Below are positions 25,701 through 35,345 of a stretch of 64,000 bases of DNA, piece by piece. This DNA comes from Lingula anatina (Eukaryota; Brachiopoda; Lingulata; Lingulida; Lingulidae), in the NCBI RefSeq assembly GCF_001039355.2, contig NW_019775830.1:117403-181402 (forward strand). The letters run 5' to 3'. The position numbers and the translations under genes were made by a program. The notes below the pieces were generated by a model. It saw only the letters and a program-made list of their open reading frames with translations. It was not told the DNA's origin and did not search any database. Numbering within the stretch: the first letter of the stretch is position 1; the number at the start of each line of letters is the position of its first letter.

Positions 25701-28700
25701 ACAATGGAAGGGGACAAACTTGTTAAAGTTGGTGAGATCCTCAGCTGGTCAATATTTACCTGCCATCTATATCAGGGTACTTGTATTCTGGGCATATGGA
25801 ACACAAACAGGGATAATGTTTTGCTGTTTCATCTGTCAGCGGGTATTCACCTACAACACAAGAGAAAAGAATGTAGTAATTCAGATGTCATATGTAAAGC
25901 AGATGAAATTTGAAGAGAATGAGAGGGACACAGAGAGGATTTGTAAAGAATCACTGGCTGAATCGTTTTCAAAATGTTCTTAAAACTGCTATCACAATGA
26001 AATGCATATATAATTATACAGTATGAAAAATAAAGGCTGGTTCACATACCTTTTGCACAGGGTGGGCAACTCTTGTTTGCAGTGTACGTAACGGTCCTTG
26101 AATCCACTGCAAGAAAGTGATTATTACTAACAAAAATATACTTAATAATATATTACAGTGAAAGATATCTCCAATGGACACAATTAACATGTTACGTACT
26201 AGGATTCATCTAATTAGTACTATTACAAGCACATCAGCAAACATGCTGGTTGGATACACATATTATATAAAAAAAAGCAGTTCATACTGATTATGATCAG
26301 TGTGTGAAAAGAAGCAACAAGCACAAGTGTACATAATAGTATAATTTAACATGCAGCTGAGTACTTGTACCGGTAGTGTATGTGTGTGTGTGTGTGTGTG
26401 TTTATATATATTTGCTTAATTTCACTACATTAGAGCACATTCAGAACAGTGGACTAACATATCCGCAGATCAAATATGACGAACTGCCGGAAGCCTTGCT
26501 GCTAAATTCAGGATTTGACACTGAACAGATTTCCTGTGGGGATTACAAGACAAGCATTCAACTCGGTCAGTCATATTTAAGCTATGGATCTATTAGACCC
26601 CATTTCCAGAGATTAGATCGATCTACTTTAGACTGACCTAACTCCCTGGGGGTTCACACTAAATAGCTGTCAGCCGAGCGAACATGAAAGTTAATTACCC
26701 CCTTACAGCTTGTAGTAGGCGGGACGGACATTTAAGCCAGATTTTCTGACAGTAATCTAGTGAGACTCCCCGCGGGGATAGATCGATCTAAAAGCTCTGG
26801 GAATACAGCCTTACACTCCATTTCCATATATTTTTAGATCCATCTAAAATCGAGGGGATTCTCAATTGTAATTAACTTGGGTGGCTTAGAAGTCTGTCAC
26901 ATCTGCTGAGGCTGATAGGGGGTAATTAACTATAATTTAGCAGCTTTAGTGGGTGTCCCAGACATCTAAGCCGCTTTGGCTGAAAGCAATTTAGCAAGAA
27001 ACCCTATGGAGATGGACCTATCCTCTTAGATCAATCTACGGATGGGAACCCAGTCTTGCTTACCTTTATTGTTGCTATAATGACTATCTGCTAAAAATAT
27101 AGGTCTGCTGTGGCATATATGTATATATATAAGTCCCAAGCCTAATACCTAAATAAACAATGTACAAATACATGCATANTTTTCCCCATAATTCCTTCCG
27201 TAGGGTAGATAATTAGCATTTAATTTTGCCATTTTTGGACAAGGGTGTATTGCAATGAGTGCCACACCTAGACCTCCGCACCGACAAAGCCCAAATTTTA
27301 CGTGGAACGAGTTGAGATTATAGGTGACCTAAATCCAGGAGATGGGTACGGAGGCCCTTACCGTCTAGAAGGAGAAGCGGTAACGGTGAGATGGCGGCGG
27401 AGCCAGAGGAGCCGGCGGAACATGCGAGTCGGGACTAAAACCATGTGTACCGCCAGCGCCTATGCTGGTGGTACAATAATAATAATAATATCTATTTGCA
27501 ACCAAAAGTTGGATCGTATATTTACAATACCAAAAATGGTAATTCTACGAAAGATAAAAATTCTGATGTACTTTGACAGATACAGATAAGTAGTAAATGA
27601 TCAACTGTTGAATAAAATTTCCACAAAAAGGTTAAACTACAGGTCTGTGAATCACACTATGCCAAAAAATTTAAAGTCCTTTTTTACATCATACAGTACA
27701 ACTTTCTCACTTACTCCATATTGAAAGATTGAGGAAAGCACTCTACACAGCTTGTTTGCCAGATAAATTTTGACTGTGTTCACATGAAAAATCTTTTTTC
27801 TAAAAATCTATTTGCGGTATCTTGTGATCACGGTCTGTGCCATGAATACCCCGCGGCGTGATTACTGGCAGCGCCAAGAATTAATTACAGCTTTGGAAGT
27901 AACTGGCTTGCGCTGCCCGTAATTATGCCGTGGGGTATTCAGGGCACAAACCGTGATCACAAGATACCGCAAACAGATTTTTAGATTTTTAGAAAATAGA
28001 TTTTTCATGTGAACGCAGCCTTTGATTGGTCCAAAGGGAAAGTGAGATCCAGTCAAAACGTGGCAATACAGATAAGTATACCGCATGATGTGAAAAAAGT
28101 CAAAGTTGGTACAAGCAGTTTATGTGCAGGGTACTGGGCCTGGGACACTGATACCTTCATTACTTTTCTTCCATCTTCTATAAACCTGGACTAGCCCCAC
28201 AATGGATAATGCTATTCCTACCACTGCAGCAACTATGACAGCATACATCCACGGGAATCTAACAAAGACTGAAAATTTTAAATAAAAGTAAATGCTTATT
28301 AGTATATCCCCATTTGTGTTTGTGTCTTGGTGTGTGTATGACTGTGTGCGCACGCCCACTTGGGTATATTCACAAAAGAAATTCACATAAATGTACTTAT
28401 CAAAATTAAACAAAATAGACATTAATTCGATAACCTCTGAAACAAGTAAATTTGAACTAAAAAAATCAATAATAGTTATTTATTTTTCACTGTTAGCATT
28501 AAAGGTGAATAGAAGGAACAGTGCCTACATGGAGGGGTTGGAGGTCCAGGTGTTGGCTCTGCATTACAAGTTGCTTTATAGTCCGCGTCTGAGTCACATT
28601 TTTTGTCTGGGAACTGTGCATCACATTCCTTTATTTTGTGACCCCAAATATTCTCTCCAGTAATTATGTTGGTTTTGTTACAGCAATCACATTTCATACA

Positions 28701-29371
28701 CCTGAAATATGAGACATTTATGCTTTGTATATGCAACAATATGTTAACACACACACACACAATAAATTTTGTGGCAAAAAAAAAAAAATTGACTTCAAGT
28801 GCATCTTTTTAGCATTTTTTTTGAAAAATTTCCTGTGTAAAATCAACAGAATCGCACAATTTTGTAAAACAAACCTAGTTCACTTTTGACATAACCAATT
28901 AATAGACGATTAGCTAGTTTCTACAAACTGAGAAATATCTACAGCACAACCTTCAAGTAAAACTTTCGCCCAATGGAAGAGGGCAAAGTAGGTGAGATTC
29001 TTAGCTGGTCATTATTTACCTGTCATCTATATTAAGGTACATGCCTTCTGGGCATTTGGAACACAAACAGGGATAATTTTTTGCTGTTTCATCTGTCAGC
29101 AGGTATTCACCTACAACACAAGAGAAAAGAATGTACTGTAGTAATTCAGATGTCATATGTAAAGCAGATGAAATTCGAAGAGAATGAGAGGGACACAGAG
29201 AGGATTTGTAAAGAATCACTGGCTGAATCGTTTTCAAAATGTTCTTAAAACTGCTATCACAATGAAATGCATATATAATTATACAGTATGAAAAATAAAG
29301 GCTGGTTCACATACCTTTTGCACAGGGTGGGCAACTCTTGTTTGCAGTGTACGTAACGGTCCTTGAATCCA
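13711..29371 (-). CDS. TNF-receptor-superfamily-like membrane protein with long repeat-rich cytoplasmic tail
   Basis: Exons in transcript order: ectodomain and TM 29371-29315, 29110-29020, 28701-28529, 28268-28155 (a second set lies at 26106-24867); tail 21338-21294, 20363-20097, 19830-19744, 19321-19201, 17603-17481, 16719-16559, 16319-16256, 15966-15062, 14315-14047, 13842-13711 (TGA 13711-13713). Every junction keeps phase, giving about 868 residues. The ectodomain has closely spaced cysteines (CPPC, CLCSKC, CMKCDCC), as in TNFR cysteine-rich domains, then a PTPGPPTPP stalk, one hydrophobic helix starting MYAVIVAAVV, and a basic stop-transfer YRRWKK. The tail is acidic and Ser/Thr-rich with in-frame repeats; no death domain was recognised. 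SVEE (short exon 21338-21294) and TIEE resemble loose TRAF-binding motifs, which is inference. No signal-peptide exon was found next to the ectodomain; see the 40.2-40.7 kb exons. An AATAAA on this strand lies at 13638-13643. The class is supported by architecture only. Confidence 0.65.
14047..14315 (-). CDS. Tail exon with 36-bp coding minisatellite
   Basis: An exon of 269 bp in the TNFR-like gene. About six 12-residue repeats of type AGGTGSSTGNMA are encoded by a 36-bp minisatellite, three units of which look identical at DNA level. The outer units have drifted (GDWMENLA, WGTGGSTGNLS). It ends in phase 0 and splices to the short acidic terminal exon. Confidence 0.75.
15062..15966 (-). CDS. 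Large acidic tail exon with 40-residue duplication
   Basis: A 905-bp exon encoding 301 whole codons of acidic, low-complexity sequence. A unit of about 120 bp containing SPIQT, EEP, ECCQSET and GVEC is present twice (about 15451-15575 and 15569-15695). A QQET motif recurs here and in the exon at 16719-16559. The acceptor (ATATTCAG) and donor (GTAGGT) keep phase with both neighbours. Confidence 0.75.
16843..17000. mobile_element. MITE with CCGAAGGTTCATTGG-type repeats, copy 1
   Basis: The ends are inverted copies containing CGATAGTCCGAAGGTTCA and its complement, with further copies of the CCGAAGGTTCA word inside. It sits in an intron of the TNFR-like gene. A diverged sister copy lies at about 20645-20818. 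Confidence 0.6.
20097..20363 (-). CDS. Tail exon with six 11-residue repeats
   Basis: A 267-bp exon, phase 1-1, in the TNFR-like gene. It encodes six tandem 11-residue units of type DSDERPQDVAG (33-bp DNA period), then an acidic segment ending in SESEQ. The reading frame was chosen by phase continuity with the exons at 21338-21294 and 19830-19744; a second open frame in the same place (repeating MLQET) is a shadow. Confidence 0.75.
20645..20818. mobile_element. MITE with CCGAAGGTTCATTGG-type repeats, copy 2
   Basis: Same order of words as the copy at 16843-17000 (GTAGTCCGAAG at the left end, GGACTATCGAGG at the right end, AATGAACCCTTGATTAAAAAA in the middle) but more decayed. It lies in another intron of the same gene. 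Confidence 0.55.
21640..23423 (+). repeat. ~144-bp tandem array; each unit carries a DR1 nuclear-receptor-type motif plus a third half-site
   Basis: Thirteen units are visible before the gap, with AGGTCAAAGGTCA or a close variant at about 21667, 21809, 21955, 22098, 22241, 22381, 22527, 22670, 22813, 22961, 23103, 23249 and 23396. By eye eleven are perfect. Most units follow it with ATTTCAAGGTCA, giving three AGGTCA half-sites in about 25 bp. A 427-bp higher-order period (three units) is suggested by near-identical blocks at 22028-22237 and 22455-22664. It lies in the intron between the TM exon and first tail exon of the TNFR-like gene. The array runs into an assembly gap. Confidence 0.85.
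23424..23709. other. Assembly gap (286 N)
   Basis: A run of N interrupts the tandem array. The far flank still has a GGTCAAAGGTCAAATCCAAGG-like unit end at about 23840, so the gap probably hides more array. Its true length is unknown. Confidence 0.95.
24486..24730. mobile_element. 245-bp hairpin MITE, copy A
   Basis: The ends CTGTGTTCACATGAAAAATC and the complement of CTGCGTTCACATGAAAAATC form long inverted arms that also pair through GTATCTTGTGATCACGGT. A partial relative with GGCTGCGTTCACATGAAAAA is seen at about 9894-9930 in a NOMO intron. Confidence 0.7.
24867..26106 (-). CDS. Second copy (A) of TNFR-like ectodomain/TM exons
   Basis: Exons 26106-26050, 25850-25760, 25414-25242 and 24980-24867 repeat the four exons of copy B with the same splice sites and phases. 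Exon b differs (GEYPLTDETAKHYPCLCSIC versus GEYLLTDETAKNYPCLCSKC at its start). Copy A is the one physically joined to the tail exons. Because a single N separates the two blocks, they may be two alleles left side by side in the assembly and not two sets of exons in one gene; see findings. Confidence 0.6.
26430..27050. mobile_element. Composite of CATTCAGAACAG-type and two GATCGATC-type hairpin MITEs (copy A)
   Basis: Two back-to-back units (about 26600-26805 and 26820-27050) each have AGATC-rich ends (TTAGATCGATCTA or similar), a CTAAAT..GTCAG segment near one end, and an inner TAATTACCCCCT or its complement. They are preceded by a CATTCAGAACAG segment. Related single units occur at about 8795-9010 and 58510-58725. 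Confidence 0.6.
27774..28018. mobile_element. 245-bp hairpin MITE, copy B
   Basis: The same element as at 24486-24730, within the second copy of the 3.27-kb repeat; only a few base differences were seen. Confidence 0.7.
28155..28268 (-). CDS. Transmembrane exon of TNFR-like gene (copy B)
   Basis: A 114-bp exon encoding FVRFPW, a hydrophobic helix (MYAVIVAAVVGIALSIVGLV), then YRRWKKSNE. The positive charges after the helix fit a type I topology. The donor GTATCA is weak. The exon ends in phase 1, which fits both the tail exon at 21338 and, curiously, exon a of copy A. Confidence 0.7.
28529..28701 (-). CDS. TNFR-like ectodomain exon c with cysteine cluster and Pro-rich stalk (copy B)
   Basis: A 173-bp exon opening with CMKCDCC and continuing with several more cysteines spaced as in a cysteine-rich domain. 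It ends in a proline-rich stalk (TPGPPTPP) before a GTAGGC donor. The NKT tripeptide is a possible N-glycosylation site. It is identical to copy A at 25242-25414. Confidence 0.65.
29020..29110 (-). CDS. TNFR-like ectodomain exon b (copy B), diverged from copy A
   Basis: A 91-bp exon encoding a segment that begins GEYLLTDETAKNYPCLCSKC. It is in phase with exons a and c. Its counterpart at 25760-25850 differs at 9 bases, and every difference changes the protein (8 residues), while exons a, c and TM are identical between the two copies. Confidence 0.65.
29315..29371 (-). CDS. TNFR-like ectodomain exon a (copy B)
   Basis: A 57-bp exon with acceptor CTTGCAG and donor GTATGT. It encodes DSRTVTYTANKSCPPCAK in phase 1-1 and carries the first cysteine pair. 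It is identical in sequence to the copy at 26050-26106. Confidence 0.6.
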
Positions 29372-29694
29372 CTGCAAGAAAGTGATTATTACTAACAAAA
29401 ATATACTTAATAATATATTACAGTGAAAGATATTTCCAATGGACACAATTAACATGTTACGTACTAGGATTCATCTAATTAGTACTATTACAAGCACATC
29501 AGCAAACATGCTGGTAGGATACACATATTATATAAAAAAAAGCAGTTCATACTGATTATGATCAGTGTGTGAAAAGAAGCAACAAGCACAAGTGTACATA
29601 ATAGTATAATTTAACATGCAGCTGAGTACTTGTACCGGTAGTGTATGTGTGTGTGTGTGTGTGTGTTTATATATATTTGCTTAATTTCACTACA

Positions 29695-30315
29695 TTAGAG
29701 CACATTCAGAACAGTGGACTAACATATCCGCAGATCAAATATGACGAACTGCCGGAAGCCTTGCTGCTAAATTCAGGATTTGACACTGAACAGATTTCCT
29801 GTGGGGATTACAAGACAAGCATTCAACTCGGTCAGTCATATTTAAGCTATGGATCTATTAGACCCCATTTCCAGAGATTAGATCGATCTACTTTAGACTG
29901 ACCTAACTCCCTGGGGGTTCACACTAAATAGCTGTCAGCCGAGCGAACATGAAAGTTAATTACCCCCTTACAGCTTGTAGTAGGCGGGACGGACATTTAA
30001 GCCAGATTTTCTGACAGTAATCTAGTGAGACTCCCCGCGGGGATAGATCGATCTAAAAGCTCTGGGAATACAGCCTTACACTCCATTTCCATATATTTTT
30101 AGATCCATCTAAAATCGAGGGGATTCTCAATTGTAATTAACTTGGGTGGCTTAGAAGTCTGTCACATCTGCTGAGGCTGATAGGGGGTAATTAACTATAA
30201 TTTAGCAGCTTTAGTGGGTGTCCCAGACATCTAAGCCGCTTTGGCTGAAAGCAATTTAGCAAGAAACCCTATGGAGATGGACCTATCCTCTTAGATCAAT
30301 CTACGGATGGGAACC
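29695..30315. mobile_element. Composite MITE (copy B of 26430-27050)
   Basis: The near-identical counterpart of the composite at 26430-27050, inside the second copy of the 3.27-kb repeat. Confidence 0.6.
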
Positions 30316-30443
30316 CAGTCTTGCTTACCTTTATTGTTGCTATAATGACTATCTGCTAAAAATATAGGTCTGCTGTGGCATATATGTATATATATAAGTC
30401 CCAAGCCTAATACCTAAATAAACAATGTACAAATACATGCATA

Positions 30444-32160
30444 AACATATACAAACATAATATAATGGTAAAAAATGCATCAGGCTCTTAGCCATGGGGG
30501 GGGGGGGGGTCAGGAGAGTTCGAAAGAACCTCCCTTCTTGCTGAGAAGAGGTTAACTTAAATTCCTTCTTAGCAAATTTTTTCCAGGTACACAAAGGTTT
30601 CACGGTAAAAGGTACGTCAACATTTTCAGAAAAAGAAACCCCCCCTTTTGAAATTGCTGGCTATGAGCCTATGCATGTATTTTGGGCTATATGGTTAAAG
30701 GGGCAAAGTGTAAGACTTTAAACATGTGTAAAGCACATAAACCTTTTCTTACAAGGTAAAACCTACTAGTATTTGAGAAAAAGTAATTTATTTTTGATAA
30801 ATTCCGAACACATACACAACATGTGTACTCATTGACAACATTGACAGTGAACAAATGATCAAATTTATCACCTCTTCAGAAACCATATATGACACCTGTT
30901 AACCATCTTATGACAGTAAAAAGAATCCTCTTACACTTGGAAATTTCATAAATTATGAATCTTTTGTGGGAAAATCTTACACTGTGCATTAAAATTAGTA
31001 AAAAAAAAAAAACAAAACAAAACAAAACAAAAAAAAAAACTGTTGTGAGATTATGGGCATGCTTCACTTTCAGAATGGTCACTGTTAACTTCCATGCATG
31101 GCTTTTAATTTCATTGCATGAGCAAGTAAGAGTAAATTCATTTTGATATAAGTACATCTAGTGACTCCCACGTTACCAACATCTTACTAATACATGTACA
31201 CTGTACATTCTGTGTTGCAAGAAGTTGCCTGAGAGCACATTCAGAACAGATGTTTTGTGAACTTACTGACCTGCACTAAATATGGCCAACCCATCATTTA
31301 TCTCAGCTCATCATCATCCAATGCACAAACTGTCATAAAAAAGTGTCTCCCTAGTGCCAGATTTTTACTCATCTCTACATTGTATGCCATTCTTCAACCA
31401 CTGTACTGGGAACTGACCCGTTTTGACACATGACTAAAAACAAGTAGTGTTATTACCACAATGTTCTGACATTATCTAGGGAGAGTTAAAAGTAAAAGTT
31501 TTTTTAAGGACAAACTTCTAAATTGATTATTTCTAAAACAGGCCTACCCAACTACCAGACTCGGCACCGAATGATCCTGAATCCACTGATATATATTGGA
31601 CCACACTACCAGTTTTCAAGGTGTGCGTCAGAACGCGCTTCGAAGTATCAGTCGGCACACCCCTCTTGCCTGGTACACAATGTGATAGTGATGATTCTCA
31701 GTGGGGTTGGAAAGTAGTCCATCTCATCTCAAATATGTTCTTGGGTATGATACTGTGAAATGCGTACTGACAAACACCTTGAAAATGGGTAGTGTGGTCC
31801 GATCTATTGGTGAATTCGGGATCATTCGGTGCAGAGTCTGGTAGTTGGGTAGGCCTGTAAAAAGTCAGCAGAGGGTGGGAAAGAAAGATCTATTAGAAGC
31901 TTTTAAACAGCATGTCAGACTTTGGGGAAAATGTTACTTTTATGAATTTTAGTTACCACCCCCCTCCTTCCCTCTAGTTCCCCATGTTGATCTAAATGAA
32001 ATACAATGTAGCTTAGAAATTCAAATGTTTTAATCATACCCTGATGTATATAAGCTACTTATAATACAAGTATTAGTAGTAATCTATGCATTATCATGAA
32101 TAAATCCTACTTTTGCAATGCTTAATAAGAAACTTTAAAAAGTGCAGATCTTACATGTGA
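30444..32160. other. Non-coding stretch upstream of TNFR-like ectodomain
   Basis: It contains a G13 run near 30497, an A/C-rich run near 31000-31040, a possible decayed repeat with GGGGCAAAGTGTAAGA at about 30701 (related to 12550), a CATTCAGAACAG-type fragment at about 31220 and the MITE at 31538-31859. No signal-peptide exon for the downstream TNFR-like gene was recognised here. Confidence 0.5.
31538..31859. mobile_element. Hairpin MITE, ~320 bp
   Basis: Inverted ends contain CAGGCCTACCCAACTACCAG on the left and its complement on the right; pairing continues inward through CGGCACCGAATGATCC and CACACTACC. No reading frame of note. It lies between the TNFR-like ectodomain and the ISL2EU-type transposon. 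Confidence 0.75.
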
Positions 32161-32809
32161 TCATGGACATAATAAGAGAAGGACGAGTAACGTGGAGCAA
32201 GATCAAAGGATAATCGGCTTAACGTGAGCTCTTCTCGAAACCATGTGCGTTCGGATCACACGACCTCCCGTACAGGTAGCGAGCATATCGCAGTTGTCGA
32301 TGACTTTTAGTGTCATTTGGGCAGGTAGTTCGCGATAACGTGAGTCAATCTTTCGGGTGGATGAGACAATAAAATTATAGAGATGAAGTATAAGTACAAT
32401 TTGTTCTGTCAATTTGGAAACTATGTGAGAATTTGATATGTTTATTCATGGAGGAATTCAAAATGCCCTATGTGGTAAAGGCAATCTTGTTTGTTGGTGT
32501 AAAATGAGCATTCAAAATTGTACAATTGTAGTGTAGTATACTTGTTTTCAACTATGATCCGATTGGAAAATATTTTTAGTGTCAAACTTTTCCCTCTATG
32601 TGAGAAATTAGCCTGAGACGCGGCAATAATGAAACCTTCAATTGTGTCTTGAATTAAAATGACGCAATTCCTCTCCGATTTATTCAACTCGCTGACATCG
32701 TTTTAGGTCTGGTATTTTTGTACGAGTTAGCTAAAGGTGGCATTTACACTGATGTGTGCTATATGAATTGGTTTATGTTACTTGCTTAAGTGAGCCCGAA
32801 TTATGTAAT

Positions 32810-33380
32810 GATAATTAATATTTTTAACATTCAATATGGGCTCTCATTGCAATAGGGCACCACACACGCATTCGTTACGCACAAAAACGCACCTGTGGGT
32901 CTTTTAATATTTTTTTATCAAAGTTGACATTAATACTGCTCTGAAGTATATATATATTTACACATTAGCGGCTACGGTCTGCTCCAGTCTGAGAATGATA
33001 ATTATTATTTTTTTAACTTTCAATATGGGCTCTCATTGCAATATGGCACCACACACGCATTCGTTACGCACAAAAACGCACTTGTGGGCCTTTTAATATT
33101 CTTTTATCAAAGTTGACATTAATACTGCTCTGAAGTATACATATATTTACACATTACCGGCTACGATCTGCTCCATTCTGAGAATGATAATTATTATTTT
33201 TTTAACTTTCAATATGGGCTCTCGTTGCAATATGGCACCACACACGCATTCGTTACGCACAAAAACGCACTTGTGGGCCTTTTAATATTCTTTTATCAAA
33301 GTTGACATTAACACTGCTCTGAAGTATATATATTTACACATTACCAGCTACAGTCTGCTCCACTTTGAGAATGAAAATTA
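32810..33380 (+). repeat. 189-bp tandem triplication inside the transposon
   Basis: CTCTCATTGCAATA or its variant recurs at 32841, 33030 and 33219, an exact 189-bp step. Each unit also has GCATTCGTTACGCACAAAAA and a TATATATTTACACATTA segment. Units differ at only a few bases, so the triplication is recent. Confidence 0.85.
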
Positions 33381-33989
33381 ATAGTTCTTCATCTTTAAAT
33401 TGGAGTCCCTATACAGCATAGAGATGATTGACAAACACCCTCATTGGTCTTTTAATTCAAGTATAAATGTGGACATGTACACATGCAAACTTCGTGAATA
33501 TATTTACTTGGGTAATGGTCATAAAAGTGGATCTTGATCACAACTCACCTCTGTAATTGGCTTGCTACATTGCATTATCTTGTTATCAGATACGTTTGGA
33601 TAGCACCTACCTGGCTTTATTAGTCAACATGCTTTTAAACCAGTTATATATCAGTTCGACATATATCAATACAATCTTCGAAACGATAACAAGTATAGAC
33701 AAAGGCCAGAGCCCGTTTTAATTAGGTAACAGGAAAAAGAAACTGAAAATCCGAAACAAATTTCCACTTGTTGACGCAAGTCTATGTGCTAGCAATGGGG
33801 AATACCAGCAATGAGGGTCTGCCGCTAGATGGCGTGGGGGTGAAAGCAGTCCTTTTAATTTAAATCTCGCAGAATCTCACTCGCGGCTTTACACTAGGTG
33901 GTGTGTGACATCATAGAATTTTAATATGGAATGGAAACTAGTTAATGACATACCATGTTCCATGCTTTAATGGGCTATTGATATTTCAG

Positions 33990-34635
33990 GTTGAGGAACA
34001 AACAGCCAAGGACATTGAACGTAGTACGGTGCAGCAAGGGAAGAGTGCAATCTGGCACAAGGAGAGAGAATGGCGGATCACTGCATCCAGATTTGGCGAA
34101 ATAACGGCAGCGACAGAGAAGAGGGACATGAACAAACTGTGCGAGTCGTTGTTGTCTCCAAAACCTCTGCACACACCAGCAATCCGGCATGGACAGGACT
34201 ACGAGAAAATTGCCATACGCAAATTTGAAGAAAGTCGAAATCTCAAAGTTGAACAGTGTGGATTGTTTATTTGTCTGGAAGCCCCTTATTTGGGGGCCAC
34301 GCCAGATGGGTTGATAGGTGTAGATGGCATTGTGGAGGTCAAGTGCCCATACAAAGGCAGAAACATGACAGTTGGTACTGGATCCCAATTTCCCTTTTAT
34401 TGAATGTGTATCTGGTGCTCTTCGCCTAAAGAAAACGCACAAATATTATGCTCAGGTACAAGGCCAGCTGTTTATTACGAAACGTTCATTCTGCTATTTT
34501 GTTGTATTTACATTCAAAGATCTTTTTGTGGAGTTGATCCATTCCGACACTGAATATTTTTCCACATGCATTTTGCCCAGGCTCACTTTATTTTATGAAA
34601 AACACTATAGAAAGTATGTGGCAGCTAGTTTGTAG
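33990..34635 (+). pseudogene. YqaJ-type exonuclease of the ISL2EU-type transposon, truncated and frameshifted
   Basis: YqaJ proteins are PD-(D/E)XK nucleases. The frame opens after an acceptor (ATATTTCAG) at 33989 and shows WHKEREWRITASRFGEI, then GATPDGLI and VEVKCPY, the catalytic D and ExK, then NMT. The homologous continuation (DPNFPFIECVSGALRLKK, YYAQVQGQL, the C-terminal Gln motif, and LFYEKHYRKYVAASL with a stop at 34633-34635) lies in another frame from about 34372. So a frameshift (+1 or -2) or an unrecognised small intron lies near 34365-34375. The N-terminal part expected upstream is absent; the 189-bp triplication sits there instead. Probably non-functional. Confidence 0.75.
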
Positions 34636-35345
34636 AAAGGATGAAATGGTTTTAGCTGCAATCAAGTGTCATTTTGAAAAATGTGTTGAAATTAAAAGTG
34701 GTGCAAACTTTAGAGCAATTTTAGTGCAATGAAACAATTTGATGGTGCAATATTATTTACAGTACAGAACAAATGTGGTTGTGCTATTTTTTTTAATATT
34801 TTTACTGTAATGAAATGGTGCTATATTCTTTACAAAAAGTACTTATATGGTTGTGCTGTTTTTTATACTATTTAATGAAAAAAATATTATGCTATTTTGT
34901 AAAGTATTTTTAGTGGGATGAGATAATTTGGTAGTGCTATTTTATTTACACCAAATTATTTAGTTGTGCTTCTTTTTTAATGAATTTTCAAAGTAATGAA
35001 ATAATATAGTGGTTCTCTTCAATTAAAATAATCCAGTACTTTCATTTCATAAAAAGAACAAACAAAATGTGTACATTTGAAAAATATTTGCTTTCTTAAA
35101 ATTTTATTTCTCAAACTTACAGAAAGTTTTACATACCTGCAGTATTCCATTGGTTGAGAAATTACAGCTATGCATTCAGTAAACTTGGTACACAAATAAA
35201 TTCTAACTATTACATCGTTTCATGACTCTTACGATGGACTGAACGATTATTCCTACAGAAAAAAATAATTTTTGTATTAAACATCACCTGTCATGTTCAC
35301 TACATCAATAGTAAAATAAAATCAATAATACAACCTTGGTAGTAC

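Larger units (their letters stand above)
23910..27178. repeat. 3.27-kb direct repeat, copy A
   Basis: Sequence from TTTTCCCCATAATTCC to AATACATGCATA recurs at 27180-30443. Outside one block the copies differ only by scattered single bases, short indels and an 18-bp indel near 24133. A single N at 27179 separates them. The block carries the TNFR-like ectodomain/TM exons, a hairpin MITE (24486-24730), a (TG)n run near 26377 and two GATCGATC-type MITEs. Confidence 0.9.
27180..30443. repeat. 3.27-kb direct repeat, copy B
   Basis: Partner of 23910-27178. The block around 28720-29130 is strongly diverged from its counterpart (about 25440-25890), including many indels, whereas flanking sequence is nearly identical. 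Copy B continues without a break into unique sequence at 30444. Confidence 0.9.

Noticed and set aside
30876-31157. Hydrophobic frame VFFFVLFCFVFFFLL considered as a signal peptide for the TNFR-like gene
   Set aside because: It is produced by an A/C-rich simple repeat and has no donor in the needed phase.
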